A stretch of 64,000 nucleotides of DNA from the NCBI RefSeq assembly GCF_000337535.1, contig NZ_AOIP01000053.1, forward strand, positions 18,506 to 82,505, in the 5' to 3' direction. Position 1 is the stretch's first letter. The number at the start of each line of letters is the position of its first letter. Under the pieces are notes generated by a model. It made no database searches and had not been told where the DNA came from. It saw only the letters and a program-made list of their open reading frames with translations. This DNA comes from Natrialba aegyptia DSM 13077. GTDB lineage: Archaea; Halobacteriota; Halobacteria; Halobacteriales; Natrialbaceae. Shown in pieces: positions 34,415-43,081 of this stretch. The translations under genes were made by a program, and so were the position numbers.

Positions 34415-35776
34415 ATGAGTGTCGTTCCTGGGAACCTGGAGACGGAGAAGCAGCCCCCGATGACCGTCCCGTTACGACACTTCGTCGTGGCTATCGGGTT
34501 CTTGTTTCTCGGGGGAGTTGCCGGCCTAGCAAACGCCTTCGGAATAGGATCGGGGCTCCTCCCGCTCGCTCACATTCACCTGCTGCTGGCGGGGTGGGTC
34601 TGTATCACGATTATGGGTGCGATGACCCAGTTCGTGCCCGTTTGGTCCGGCGTCACGCTCCACAGTCGCCGGCTCGCGACCGTCCAACTGTGGATTGTCG
34701 GTATCGGACTGGTTGGTTTTGCGGTCGCACTGACCGGCGGCTGGCTTCGGCTCACGCCGGTCTTCGGTACCTTGATGGCCATCGGTTTCTGGGTGTTCGT
34801 CTACAACATCGCCCGGACGCTGGTCACCATCGACGGTCGGTACGACGTGACCGAACGACACTTTGCGTTCGCACTCGCGTTCTTCGTGGCGCTCACGCTT
34901 CTCGGCGTGGCACTTGCGGTCGATTTCGTTCGACCGCTGTTCGTCCCAGTTGGACTTTCACGCGTCGATGTCGTCTCGGCCCACGCCACGCTTGCTATTT
35001 ACGGCGCCGTTCTGACGACGGTCCTCGGTGCGCTCTATCAGTTGGGAACGATGTTCACCCAGACTGACCTCCACGGAATCGACACGTACCTCCAGGGCTT
35101 CGAGGAGGTATTCTACCCGATCGGCGTGGTCGCTCTGGCGACCGGTCGGCTGGTCGGTCACGTTGCGCTCGCCCGCGTGGGGGCGCTCCTGATTCTCGGT
35201 GGAATCGGGTGTATGAGCGTCGTCCTTGCCCGTCGTCTCTACGAAACCCAGGTCCCGTGGACGCCGATGCTCTCACGGTACACTGTCGCGGCAGCGGCGA
35301 TGGCTGCGTGGGTCCTCGCGACTGTTCCGGTATGGATCGTCGATCCGGTCGCGCCGACAACCCGATTCGGCGCCCCGGGAGCCACACACCTGCTCGGACT
35401 CGGCGTAATCGGCTTCGTCGTCCTCGGAACGATCTACCATATCGTTCCCTTCATCGTCTGGGTGCACCACTACAGCGATCGCCTCGGCTACGAGGCCGTG
35501 CCGATGATCGACGACCTCTACGACGACAGGCTGGCAGCCCTCGACCTCGGTCTGTTCACGATCGGCGGCCTCGCGCTCATTGTCGCGGATTGGACGACTC
35601 TCTCGTCACTCCTCGCAGGGGTTGGCGGTCTCTTGATCGTTGCTGGCATTCTTGTGTTCAGCTGGAACATGGGTTCCGTGATTCGAACCCACAGTCCGAA
35701 CGGGCTCGTGGGTGTACTCGTTCCTGACGTGTCACGGGGCTCGTCGACCGACACCACGTCGGAGGACCCACGGTGA
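34415..35776 (+). CDS. NnrS/heme-copper-oxidase-like membrane protein (copy 1)
   Basis: A 453-residue protein with about 12 hydrophobic helices. Conserved His residues occur in LAHIHLLLAGW, VVSAHATLAIYG, TIYHIVPFIVWVHHYSD, and the pattern GAMTQFVPVWSG. This layout resembles NnrS, a heme and copper membrane protein of NO stress, and distant heme-copper oxidase subunit I proteins, but the full oxidase ligand set is not recognisable. A related protein lies at 36887-38077. The promoter has the regulon element. A role in NO handling or anaerobic electron flow is inferred from context. Confidence 0.7.
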   Translation: MSVVPGNLETEKQPPMTVPLRHFVVAIGFLFLGGVAGLANAFGIGSGLLPLAHIHLLLAGWVCITIMGAMTQFVPVWSGVTLHSRRLATVQLWIVGIGLVGFAVALTGGWLRLTPVFGTLMAIGFWVFVYNIARTLVTIDGRYDVTERHFAFALAFFVALTLLGVALAVDFVRPLFVPVGLSRVDVVSAHATLAIYGAVLTTVLGALYQLGTMFTQTDLHGIDTYLQGFEEVFYPIGVVALATGRLVGHVALARVGALLILGGIGCMSVVLARRLYETQVPWTPMLSRYTVAAAAMAAWVLATVPVWIVDPVAPTTRFGAPGATHLLGLGVIGFVVLGTIYHIVPFIVWVHHYSDRLGYEAVPMIDDLYDDRLAALDLGLFTIGGLALIVADWTTLSSLLAGVGGLLIVAGILVFSWNMGSVIRTHSPNGLVGVLVPDVSRGSSTDTTSEDPR

Positions 35777-35996
35777 GTGGCACGAAGATTCCTCGGACTA
35801 CATCGATGCACTCGACCGAGACTCGTACTTGCCCGGGAGTACTCGAAAGTGTACAGCAAATTGTACCGCTCATCAGAGCTAACATCCCGCTTCATTCAGA
35901 GGCAAGGTTCATGTAGTTCGTCCGTCACTTATACTGAATATCTTGGATGTGGACCACTTACCAGTAATCTCAACGAGGCTTTTTTTGTGATTGACT

Positions 35997-36779
35997 TCAC
36001 TCCAACAGGTGGCCTGCGACGATACCGTTTAGCTGTCTGAAATAAAGTTCGTCGTCGTGCCAGAATGGTTGAGTCCCACTTAGGTCTTCCTCGGCATCCT
36101 TCCGAATCATTTCTCTGGCTTCCGTAGCCCGCGGTTCGGGCGTCTGTGCGTTGGATAACCAGCTCTCGACGTTTTGTACCACTGAGTCCGTCCGTAGATG
36201 ATCTATTTCTATTCTCTGTTCAGTAAATACGTGTATCAATTCACTAATCGAAAGGGCCCGGACGTGTGAGGGATCGCGGAGACGCTCGAATGTATTGTGG
36301 TATTCAGCCCGGTCCGAATGTTCGCTGACAACCAGATCTCCGACGGCGAGAGTTCCATTCGGTCGACAGACACGAGCCATCTCCTGAACGACATAGTCGG
36401 GATGCTCGACGTGATGGAGCGCCAAACGGCAAACAACAACGTCAAACGAGTTAGCAGGACACGGAATAGCCTCAGCATCACCCCTGATGAAGGCGACGTT
36501 CTCTGTTTCGCTATCTCGCTTCTTCTCTTGAGCGATCTCGAGTGGGGCTTTTGTTAGATCTAATCCAACCACCTCTGCACAGTGATCACCGAAGCTGAAT
36601 GCTACGTGGCCGGGACCGGTGGCAACTTCGAGCACGCGATCACTCGAGTCAACTCCAGTTGCTTCGACTAATCGGGCAATCCACTCTGGATCAGTTACCG
36701 ACGCGTTCTCCGCGTATGCAGCAGCCTGTTTCGTGAACGCACGACGAACAGTACGCTTATGCTCGGATGGGTTAGGCAT
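35997..36779 (-). CDS. Class I SAM-dependent methyltransferase (UbiE-like)
   Basis: A 260-residue enzyme: KRTVRRAFTKQAAAYAE at the N-terminus, SAM motif VLEVATGPGHVAF, VVGLDLTKAPL, GDAEAIPCPANSFDVVVCRLALHHVEHP, then VCRPNGTLAVGDLV. This is the Methyltransf_11 group to which UbiE/MenG belong. The LALHHVEHP stretch is typical of quinone or small-molecule methyltransferases. It lies between the two NnrS-like genes, without a visible regulon element. Confidence 0.8.
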   Translation of the reverse strand: MPNPSEHKRTVRRAFTKQAAAYAENASVTDPEWIARLVEATGVDSSDRVLEVATGPGHVAFSFGDHCAEVVGLDLTKAPLEIAQEKKRDSETENVAFIRGDAEAIPCPANSFDVVVCRLALHHVEHPDYVVQEMARVCRPNGTLAVGDLVVSEHSDRAEYHNTFERLRDPSHVRALSISELIHVFTEQRIEIDHLRTDSVVQNVESWLSNAQTPEPRATEAREMIRKDAEEDLSGTQPFWHDDELYFRQLNGIVAGHLLE

Positions 36780-36886
36780 TCTGATTCACCGTCACTGGTT
36801 CCAGAGATAGTTGGGACGCTATAATAACCTGTACAGTAGTAGTTGTCAGACTTATATGGACGGTTGAGGAAACCGGTCACTCCCGC

Positions 36887-38077
36887 TCAGCCGGCGTGGA
36901 TACCAACGAGTCGTCTCGTCAGTACGTAAGCGTAGATACTCGTGCCCACGATACCGAGCGTGGCACCGACGTCTCCTACCACCGGTGCGCCGAGTAGTGG
37001 TTCTACCGCTCGCAGTACGACTCCGAACCCGAGTGTGACGAGTGTCGCGAGACCGATACGGTCGCTCGCACCAGTGAACTGGCCCGTTCCGATCGGGAAG
37101 AACTCGTATGCATAGCCGATGATCGTCAACAGGAGAAACCCGTCGAGTACGAGTGGGACGTGTGCTTCGAGCAGCCAGGCGTCCTCCCCACTGATTGCAA
37201 CCGTCGCGGCGACGAATACACCCCCAGCCCCTGCGAAAGCGCCTGCCAGGACGCCGAGGAGACCAACGCGTCGGCGGTCAGTCCGAACTGCGACGATAGC
37301 CACCATCCCGAGATAGCATATCACGCTGAACGATAGAACGACGGCACCCACCTGGAACAGTGGCCCCCTCCAGAAGCTACCGGCGATGAGGGCGGGAGCG
37401 ACGACACCTCCACCGAGGGCACCCCACGTGAGTGGCCGTGGCGGGACGACGTGGAAGAAACCGACGAGGAGTCGCGTGCCCAGGCTGATGATCAACAGTG
37501 CCGCGAAGCCAACAGCGTAGAAGTGCACGACGCCGGGAATAGATGTGGCGGGAATCACCGGAATGCTTGACGCCCTCGCGAGGAGTGCGATGGTACCGAT
37601 AGCTAGGTATAGAATCGCGAACGGGACTGTCGCGGTGGCGGCACGCGTCGAACGTTGCGGGCGGTCCCTGCTGCGGATCACCACGCTCGGATCCGCCCGA
37701 AGGACAGGAACGATTGTCGCACCCAGTACGGCCAGGAAACAAGCGACACCGAGACTCCAGAGGCTAGCACCAGCTGTGACGAGTGGTCGGGGAAGGGTCG
37801 TCAGCTGTCCGGCCACGAGTACGGCAGCGCCGGCGTACGAGATGACGAGGTGGACGCCGGGAAGCCGGGGTGTTGCGAGGGTCGTTCCGACGTACGCCGG
37901 GAGCAACAGGTACGCCATACCGAAGGTCATCGGCAGGACGGCCCCCAGCAGCCCAAACAACCCGATCGATCGAATTGGCCAATCGAGCAGATACGTCGTC
38001 TGGAGGCCGACCATCCCGAGAGCGCTGGCGACGGCAAACGCATGCGTCCAGCGACTGACGCCACCAGCTCGGTTCAC
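36887..38077 (-). CDS. NnrS/heme-copper-like membrane protein (copy 2)
   Basis: A 396-residue protein with about 11-12 helices, related in layout to the 34415-35776 gene. Possible heme ligands are in GVHLVISYAG, VVHFYAVGFAAL, VGFFHVVPPRP and EAHVPLVLDGF. No CxxCH or Cu-A motif is present. Two such proteins near NO-reductase and RIC genes suggest a role in NO metabolism, but biochemical function is unknown. No obvious regulon element precedes it. Confidence 0.68.
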   Translation of the reverse strand: MNRAGGVSRWTHAFAVASALGMVGLQTTYLLDWPIRSIGLFGLLGAVLPMTFGMAYLLLPAYVGTTLATPRLPGVHLVISYAGAAVLVAGQLTTLPRPLVTAGASLWSLGVACFLAVLGATIVPVLRADPSVVIRSRDRPQRSTRAATATVPFAILYLAIGTIALLARASSIPVIPATSIPGVVHFYAVGFAALLIISLGTRLLVGFFHVVPPRPLTWGALGGGVVAPALIAGSFWRGPLFQVGAVVLSFSVICYLGMVAIVAVRTDRRRVGLLGVLAGAFAGAGGVFVAATVAISGEDAWLLEAHVPLVLDGFLLLTIIGYAYEFFPIGTGQFTGASDRIGLATLVTLGFGVVLRAVEPLLGAPVVGDVGATLGIVGTSIYAYVLTRRLVGIHAG

Positions 38078-38254
38078 GAGCGTTGCCGACGAGGCCGATC
38101 ACAATAAGCTAATTGCGCCGGCCCGCCGGTGCTACTGCTCTGCGTCGCCCTCGTTCGAGACGGGACACTTCCGGCAGAGTCAGGAGCCATAGCAACCCGT
38201 GTCCGATCCATCTCGGTACGGAATCCGAATAGATCCATCCAGGAGAGATGACGA

Positions 38255-38980
38255 TCAGGAATTTCGAGATTCTACACCGTCCGATAGTTTCGTCTCCGCT
38301 TCGACGAAGAGGACGTTGTTCTCCTTGTGGACGTGTTCGTGCGTGTCTCGCTCGAGAGCATCGAGACGCTCGATCATACTCTCGTAGCTCGGACATGCGT
38401 CGGCTGGGATGGTATACCCGTCCGTCAGTTCCGCGATGCGCTCTAGCAGTTCCGCCGTATCCTCGTGGTCCGCCTTCATCTCCTCGATTTCCTCCCGGAG
38501 TCGTCGGCGTTCCCCTTCGGAGAGCGACTCCCCACGGTCGAGCTTCTCGATGATCGGGAAGACCTCCTCTTCTTCCTCCCGAATGTGTTCCTTCATCGTT
38601 GGCGCGAGGTCGAGATACGCTGTTTGGAGTGCCTCCAGTTCGGGATGGTTCTCTCCGTGAACGCGAGCGATCTTTCTGACGAGGCCCTCCAGTGCCGGTA
38701 GTTCCTCGCGCAGGTACTGATGGTGGGTTTCGATGACGTCGTCGACCAGTTCCGCGAGGTTGTCCCAGTCAGCCGCCTGAGCGTCGTCCGTCTGGATGTC
38801 GGCGAGCTCTTCGCGCACATCGTCCAGATTGACTCCAGCCTGTTTACACGCTATCTCGAGGGAGGCGTCCCCGCCACAACAGTAATCGATATCCGCTGCC
38901 TCGAAAACACGGGTATAGGCCGGTACCTCACGGGCAAGTTCTCCTACCGGTCGCTGGGGATCGATGGTCGCGTTGGACAT
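38255..38980 (-). CDS. ric: RIC/YtfE-type diiron iron-sulfur repair protein
   Basis: A 241-residue protein. The N-terminal ScdA_N domain has VFEAADIDYCCGGDASLEIAC, where the CCGG cysteines mark the family. A hemerythrin-like four-helix domain follows with ligands in ETHHQYL, ENHPELE, MKEHIREEEEEVFP, KADHEDTAELL and THEHVHKENNVLF. RIC proteins restore Fe-S clusters damaged by NO or peroxide and donate iron. A half element (TTCGG, 39029-39038) lies 53.5 nt upstream. It fits with the NO reductase and NnrS-like genes. Confidence 0.9.
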   Translation of the reverse strand: MSNATIDPQRPVGELAREVPAYTRVFEAADIDYCCGGDASLEIACKQAGVNLDDVREELADIQTDDAQAADWDNLAELVDDVIETHHQYLREELPALEGLVRKIARVHGENHPELEALQTAYLDLAPTMKEHIREEEEEVFPIIEKLDRGESLSEGERRRLREEIEEMKADHEDTAELLERIAELTDGYTIPADACPSYESMIERLDALERDTHEHVHKENNVLFVEAETKLSDGVESRNS

Positions 38981-39122
38981 CTCAGATCTACGTGATGATC
39001 ATATCCGTAGGTCCTTGAGGGGAAAGCCGAACATTGCCGGAGTACGAGCCACCAGCGGTCGTGAGATGTCCATGAATACAGGGTCTAACAATCGGTCCTC
39101 GAAAACGTGAACATCCCCTCGG

Positions 39123-39473
39123 TCAATCTATCTGTGATTCGAGGTACTCACGCAGGACGACGGCATTGTTCCGTTCCCGGTCAGTAGCAGCGTACAGCAA
39201 CGTCAGCTGGTCGTCCTTGGCGACATCGAGAACACGTCCGACGGCGTCGTCCTTCTCCTTGAGCTCCGAGACGTACCGCTCCTTAAACTCCGTCCATCGA
39301 TCAGGGTCGTGATCGTACCACGTCCGGAGCTCGTCGGATGGCGCAACCTCCTTGATCCACGCATCGAGTTGCGCCTCCTCCTTCGAAACGCCTCGAGGCC
39401 AAAGCCGGTCGACGAGCACCCGCGCTCCATCGTTGTCAGGGTCGTCGTAGATCCGTTTCGTCGTGATCTCCAT
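39123..39473 (-). CDS. DUF488 family protein
   Basis: A 116-residue protein with the DUF488 pattern: ITTKRIYDDPDNDGARVLVDRLWPRGVSKEEA, then WYDHDPDRWTEFKERYVSEL and LLYAATDRERNNAVVLREYL. The fold is thought nuclease- or phosphatase-like; the function is unknown, though it often accompanies stress genes. ATG 39473 (MEITTKRIY) is chosen over 39509. A CCGAATA half-site near 39511-39520 precedes it. Confidence 0.82.
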   Translation of the reverse strand: MEITTKRIYDDPDNDGARVLVDRLWPRGVSKEEAQLDAWIKEVAPSDELRTWYDHDPDRWTEFKERYVSELKEKDDAVGRVLDVAKDDQLTLLYAATDRERNNAVVLREYLESQID

Positions 39474-39550
39474 ACAAAGCTCCTCATCGGCCTGGGCCTT
39501 GATGGTCACGTCTATTCGGACGTCTTCGGGGAGACGGTATGACTTCGCGT

Positions 39551-39560
39551 GAACTAATTC
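39551..39560 (+). promoter_or_regulatory. Regulon element, DtxR-type regulator gene
   Basis: GAACTAATTC followed by GGG, centred 44.5 nt before ATG 39600. Confidence 0.65.
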
Positions 39561-39599
39561 GGGAGAGAGACTTCATCGTCGGAGGGCCGATGGAAACGT

Positions 39600-40058
39600 A
39601 TGGCAACCGAAATTACCTCGTCAGCCACCGGCCCTGTCGGGGCGAGTGTCGGTCGGCGTACGGGCCAGTATCTGTTGGCAATCGATTGGCTGTCCGAGGA
39701 CGCCGACCAAGTGGCGCCCGGTGAGATTGCGGCACGTCTGGGCGTTAGCGGAGCGAGCGTCACGGAGATGGGTTCGAAGCTAGAAGACGCAGGGTTAGTG
39801 ACCGTGAAGAAATACACCGGCGTGAAGCTGACCGATAAGGGTCGGGAGGTCGCCCGAGAACTCGCGTGGCGACTCTGCGTCGTCGAGAATTTTTTCGAAG
39901 AGGAACTCTCCGCAGACCTCAACGAGGACCAGTCCTATGGGATCGGCTATACGCTTCCTCCTGAGGCTATCAAGCGATTGCGTGACTTGGTCGACCATCC
40001 CTGCATCGATCGCTGCCCCCAGACGAGACAGGACTACGATGGCTGTCGCATCGCGTAG
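39600..40058 (+). CDS. DtxR-type regulator with cysteine-rich C-terminus
   Basis: A 152-residue protein with a DtxR/MntR-like winged helix (LLAIDWLSEDADQVAPGEIAARLGVSGASVTEMGSKLEDAGLV) and a dimerisation helix region. Where family members end in a His-rich metal site, this one reads DHPCIDRCPQTRQDYDGC, with three cysteines. It could therefore sense iron, a cluster or NO rather than Mn. Its own promoter carries the regulon element, hinting at autoregulation or membership of the regulon. Confidence 0.78.
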   Translation: MATEITSSATGPVGASVGRRTGQYLLAIDWLSEDADQVAPGEIAARLGVSGASVTEMGSKLEDAGLVTVKKYTGVKLTDKGREVARELAWRLCVVENFFEEELSADLNEDQSYGIGYTLPPEAIKRLRDLVDHPCIDRCPQTRQDYDGCRIA

Positions 40059-40069
40059 CGAGTCCGTCC

Positions 40070-40079
40070 GAACATAGTC
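40070..40079 (+). promoter_or_regulatory. Regulon element, DUF2249 gene at 40119
   Basis: GAACATAGTC followed by GGG, centred 44.5 nt before ATG 40119. One mismatch in the right half (GTC for TTC). Confidence 0.55.
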
Positions 40080-40118
40080 GGGGATGTGTATTGGACGACA
40101 GGTCGTGAATATGGTTCT

Positions 40119-40355
40119 ATGAGTGCCGACATACACACTGACGCGGACGAAGTCCTCGATGTCCGAGAGATAGACGGTCAGCCGTTCGATCCGATTATGA
40201 CCGCACTTGGTGAACTCTCGGAGGGAGAGACGCTATTGCTCGTCAACAGTTTCGAACCCGAACCGCTGTATGAGGTCCTGACAGAGCGCGGATTCGAGTA
40301 CGAAACTGAGCAGCGTGGTCCGAGAAAGTGGCACGTCCGTATTGAAAACGCCTGA
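40119..40355 (+). CDS. DUF2249 family protein
   Basis: A 78-residue single DUF2249 module: VLDVREIDGQPFDPIMTALGEL, ETLLLVNSFEPEPLYEVLTERGFEYE, and a closing WHVRIENA strand. The PEPLY motif is the family mark. It is probably a sulfur- or metal-carrier-like protein; no reaction is known. Close to the copy at 54781-55017. Start ATG 40119 fits both the family and the element spacing. Confidence 0.85.
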   Translation: MSADIHTDADEVLDVREIDGQPFDPIMTALGELSEGETLLLVNSFEPEPLYEVLTERGFEYETEQRGPRKWHVRIENA

Positions 40356-40398
40356 GGGAACGACCAGACTCTTGCAGAATTCGGTTCTATCGCGTCGC

Positions 40399-41271
40399 TC
40401 AACGAGCGGTGACGACGAGGTGATCGTCATCGGTCCGACCGATATCCGGGACTGACTCTCGACGTGGGTCGAAGGCCGTATACGCAAACGCCTGCCAGAG
40501 GACCCGCTCGGGATACGAACGCTCTTCAAGACTGACGCCCAGATCGGTAGCGAGAGCGGCGTGATCGAGCTCTCCATTCCGGATGGGGACAGCGAGTGGG
40601 TTCGACAGCGACGTCAGATCGATGTCGAACGAGGGGAACAACCGATCAGAAGCGTTCGTCGCCGGATGGTGTATTTCGCGGCGGCCGGGATAGCGGACCG
40701 CCAGTTCGGGCGTGATCTCCTCGGGTTCGTCTTCTCCGATCAGCTCTACAGCGCGCGGTGACAGTTCTATTCGCCGTCGGCCACTTGCTGCCACCTCAAC
40801 GTCGTCACCGTCCACCGCGAGACGGATCGAGTCGGGAGTCACATCGACGATACGGATATTGGGAGCTTCGTAATCTCGAACGTGTGCCATACTCGCATCG
40901 CTACCCGCTGTCCCGTCGACCACGATCGCGACGCCAGTGGCTAGTTCCGTCGTAAGACCGCGAATTCCGACAGTGGTTTCGGAACGACCAACGAGATCGT
41001 GCGTGGTCGCATACGCGAACGACCAGTCGGTCGCTGGCGGCGACGAGTCACGGAGGGCAGGCCGCCAGTAGAAGACTCGATCTCTCGATCCTTCGGTATA
41101 CGGAACTGCGTCGGGAAAGAATTCTGCGTTAAGTGTCGTCGGATCCAAGTCAGGGTGTTCGAGTACGAACTCGGCATAGGGCACCGTTCGAACGACCGGT
41201 TTCCGATCGTCGACATCCGGATGACGCCGCCAACTGATTGAAGTCGTCGCCGTTCCAGCTTCTCCCTCCAT
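40399..41271 (-). CDS. Conserved protein of unknown function
   Basis: A 290-residue acidic soluble protein. Recognisable points are a cysteine-free composition, DRVFYWRPALRDSS, WSFAYATTHDLVG, VAIVVDGTAGSDASM, and a C-terminal VLWQAFAYTAFD. I cannot place it in a known family. ATG 41271 (MEGEAG) is chosen because the upstream extension to 41466 overlaps the divergent promoter. An element with one mismatch (41311-41320) is centred 44.5 nt before this start. Confidence 0.6.
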   Translation of the reverse strand: MEGEAGTATTSISWRRHPDVDDRKPVVRTVPYAEFVLEHPDLDPTTLNAEFFPDAVPYTEGSRDRVFYWRPALRDSSPPATDWSFAYATTHDLVGRSETTVGIRGLTTELATGVAIVVDGTAGSDASMAHVRDYEAPNIRIVDVTPDSIRLAVDGDDVEVAASGRRRIELSPRAVELIGEDEPEEITPELAVRYPGRREIHHPATNASDRLFPSFDIDLTSLSNPLAVPIRNGELDHAALATDLGVSLEERSYPERVLWQAFAYTAFDPRRESVPDIGRTDDDHLVVTAR

Positions 41272-41310
41272 ATATGTGTCTTCACACCCCGTACAGGAAA
41301 ACTTCGGCAC

Positions 41311-41320
41311 GGACGTATTC
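41311..41320 (-). promoter_or_regulatory. Partial regulon element, 41271 gene
   Basis: GAATACGTCC on the minus strand, centred 44.5 nt before ATG 41271, with one mismatch (TCC for TTC). Confidence 0.45.
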
Positions 41321-41396
41321 GCTTGGTGGGAACTCGAAGCGTCTCCGGATCGAATCGTTTGAAATCGGTCTTGGGATGTTGTGCCGGATCTGTGTC

Positions 41397-41406
41397 GAAT
41401 ATATCC
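41397..41406 (+). promoter_or_regulatory. Partial regulon element, 41460 operon
   Basis: GAATATATCC followed by GG, centred 58.5 nt before ATG 41460. One mismatch, with longer spacing. Confidence 0.45.
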
Positions 41407-41459
41407 GGACGCAGGTTTAGTTTCGGTAGGCCTAATGTCACACACGAGGCGGCCCCACG

Positions 41460-42443
41460 ATGTCAAACCCTACTCAGTCCGCGCCCAGTCCCACCACGGA
41501 GGCACTCTTCGACCGATACCTCCTACCGAAGGTCGCACTCACGATCATCGTAGCTGCATCGTTGCTCGGCAGTTGGGTCTCTACCACGTTGGTCAGCGAC
41601 AGTGGCATCGTCTCTGCCGTCGCGACGTGGGCGTTTCTCGTTGCACTAGGGACGCTCGTCGGCGGACTGCTCTGGAAGCATCTGTTCGTTCGTCCGGCGG
41701 ACCTCGGGACCGGCGCTCGCGAGTACTGTGCAGCGATGTACGAGCGGTTCGATCGTATCGCTAGCCTCGCGGTGATCGTCACAGTTCTCGCGGGGAGCGT
41801 CGTACTCTGGCGGTACGTCGAGCGATTTGGAACGACCGTCGAAGCTGCTTCCCTCGCCATGCTCGGCTTGACGACAGTTGGAATCGTCGCCTGGACCATC
41901 CTCGCGGATCGGACGGTCGAATCCCAGTTCAGAAGTCGAGCGGGGCTGCTCGCGCTGACGTTCGGCCTGCTCACACTGCTCGCGACGGCTATTGCCGAAG
42001 TCGCGATGCGTGGTCTCGAACCGGCTGGTACTGTGGTTCGGATGCTCCATCTGCTCGCCTTTGCCGTCTGGATCGGCGGAGCCGTCTGGAACATTTTCGT
42101 GGCGGTCCCGTCGGGACAGGAGCGCCCGCGTGTCGACGTCGTCGCCGCTGCCGCCGAGCAACTGGAACGCTTCCGGTGGGCCGTCCGCTTCGTCATTCCG
42201 ACGATCTTCCTTACCGGAGCGTATCAAGCAGTCGACGCGATCGGCCTGAACGTCTCGGTGTACGTTACGTCGACGATCGGCCTCGCGATTCTCGCGAAGG
42301 CCGGATTCATCGGCGTACTCGTCGTTATCTTCAAACTGTGCCCCATGTGGCGGGCCTGTTCACCCATTGAGGGTGTGTGTGACCTCGAGGAGCTCGGAGC
42401 GTCGCGGGTGGAGACTGACAGCGAGGTGTCTACCGATGACTGA
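41460..42443 (+). CDS. CopD-like multi-helix membrane protein
   Basis: A 327-residue protein with about eight helices. The middle part (VVRMLHLLAFAVWIGGAVWNIFV) matches the HxxxxxWxGG pattern of CopD/heme-binding membrane proteins, and IFKLCPMWRACSP near the C-terminus has two cysteines. Such proteins are linked to copper uptake or heme and quinone electron transfer; the exact role is unknown. The TusA-like gene overlaps its end by 8 nt, so they form an operon. Confidence 0.7.
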   Translation: MSNPTQSAPSPTTEALFDRYLLPKVALTIIVAASLLGSWVSTTLVSDSGIVSAVATWAFLVALGTLVGGLLWKHLFVRPADLGTGAREYCAAMYERFDRIASLAVIVTVLAGSVVLWRYVERFGTTVEAASLAMLGLTTVGIVAWTILADRTVESQFRSRAGLLALTFGLLTLLATAIAEVAMRGLEPAGTVVRMLHLLAFAVWIGGAVWNIFVAVPSGQERPRVDVVAAAAEQLERFRWAVRFVIPTIFLTGAYQAVDAIGLNVSVYVTSTIGLAILAKAGFIGVLVVIFKLCPMWRACSPIEGVCDLEELGASRVETDSEVSTDD

Positions 42444-42720
42444 AGTCACGGATGCGACGAGGGACCCGGACATCGCTCCCGACATGGTCGTAGACAATCG
42501 CGGTCGCGGTTGCGCGAGTGGTATCGTACGCGTTCAAAAAGCGCTCGAAGACCTCGACGACGGATCGGTCCTCGTCGTGAAGAGTACTGACAAACGTGCT
42601 CAAACGGAGTATCCACAGCTGGCTGAACAGACGCCCCACGAATTGATTGCAATCACGAAAGATCGAACCGGACTGCTCAGAACCGAGTACACCACGTACC
42701 TTCGCATCCACCAGACATAA
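42436..42720 (+). CDS. TusA-like sulfur carrier
   Basis: A 94-residue protein whose core reads VVDNRGRGCASGIVRVQKALEDL, VLVVKSTDKRAQTEYPQLAEQTPHEL. TusA proteins have GxxCPxP at the first position; here the motif is GRGCASG, with the Cys kept and the usual Pro changed. TusA passes persulfide sulfur between enzymes. It overlaps the membrane-protein gene and is near DsrE-like and DUF2249 genes, so a sulfur-relay role is likely. Confidence 0.75.
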   Translation: MTEVTDATRDPDIAPDMVVDNRGRGCASGIVRVQKALEDLDDGSVLVVKSTDKRAQTEYPQLAEQTPHELIAITKDRTGLLRTEYTTYLRIHQT

Positions 42721-42774
42721 CCGGGCCTTCTGGCCGGTCGCACACATCGATGCAGTCGAAATCAACGATCGCGA

Positions 42775-43079
42775 TCAGTCGCTCGACCGTTCAGCGAGGA
42801 GGATCAGTGCGACGCTCGGTTCGATTGCCCGTGGAGAGACTTCCCGGCGCCCGTCGAAACGAACGATGTCGCCCGCAGTCAGGTCGTACTCCTCGTCGTC
42901 CAGGGTGAGTTCGATCGCTCCCTCGATCAGATAGAGGACAATCTCGCGCTCCGGGTGGTCGTGGGCCGCTACCGCTTCGCCCGCATCCAGCGTCAATCTG
43001 ATCGTCTTCGGTTCGGCGTCGGGAAAGACGTTCGCGTGGGGCGCTCCGTCCAGATCCCGATGGATTCGATCTCAACCAT
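42775..43079 (-). pseudogene. Cupin-fold protein with single-base frameshift
   Basis: The frame from ATG 43079 begins MVEIESIG and then breaks; the remainder (42775-42996) reads MTLDAGEAVAAHDHPEREIVLYLI and continues as a cupin. Comparison with the intact paralogue at 57887-58189 shows that one missing G in a G-run (C-run at 43056-43058 on the plus strand) restores GDLDGAPHANVFPDAEPKTIR and the full 101-residue protein. A homopolymer slip in sequencing or a real deletion would explain it. Stop and start of the neighbouring cupin are 2 nt apart, so this is the second gene of an operon. Confidence 0.75.
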
Positions 43080-43081
43080 TG

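Noticed and set aside
35777..36040. Open frame of 87 residues after the NnrS-like gene
   Set aside because: Sequence shows no domain, runs into the opposite gene's 3' end, and has no promoter; probably non-coding.
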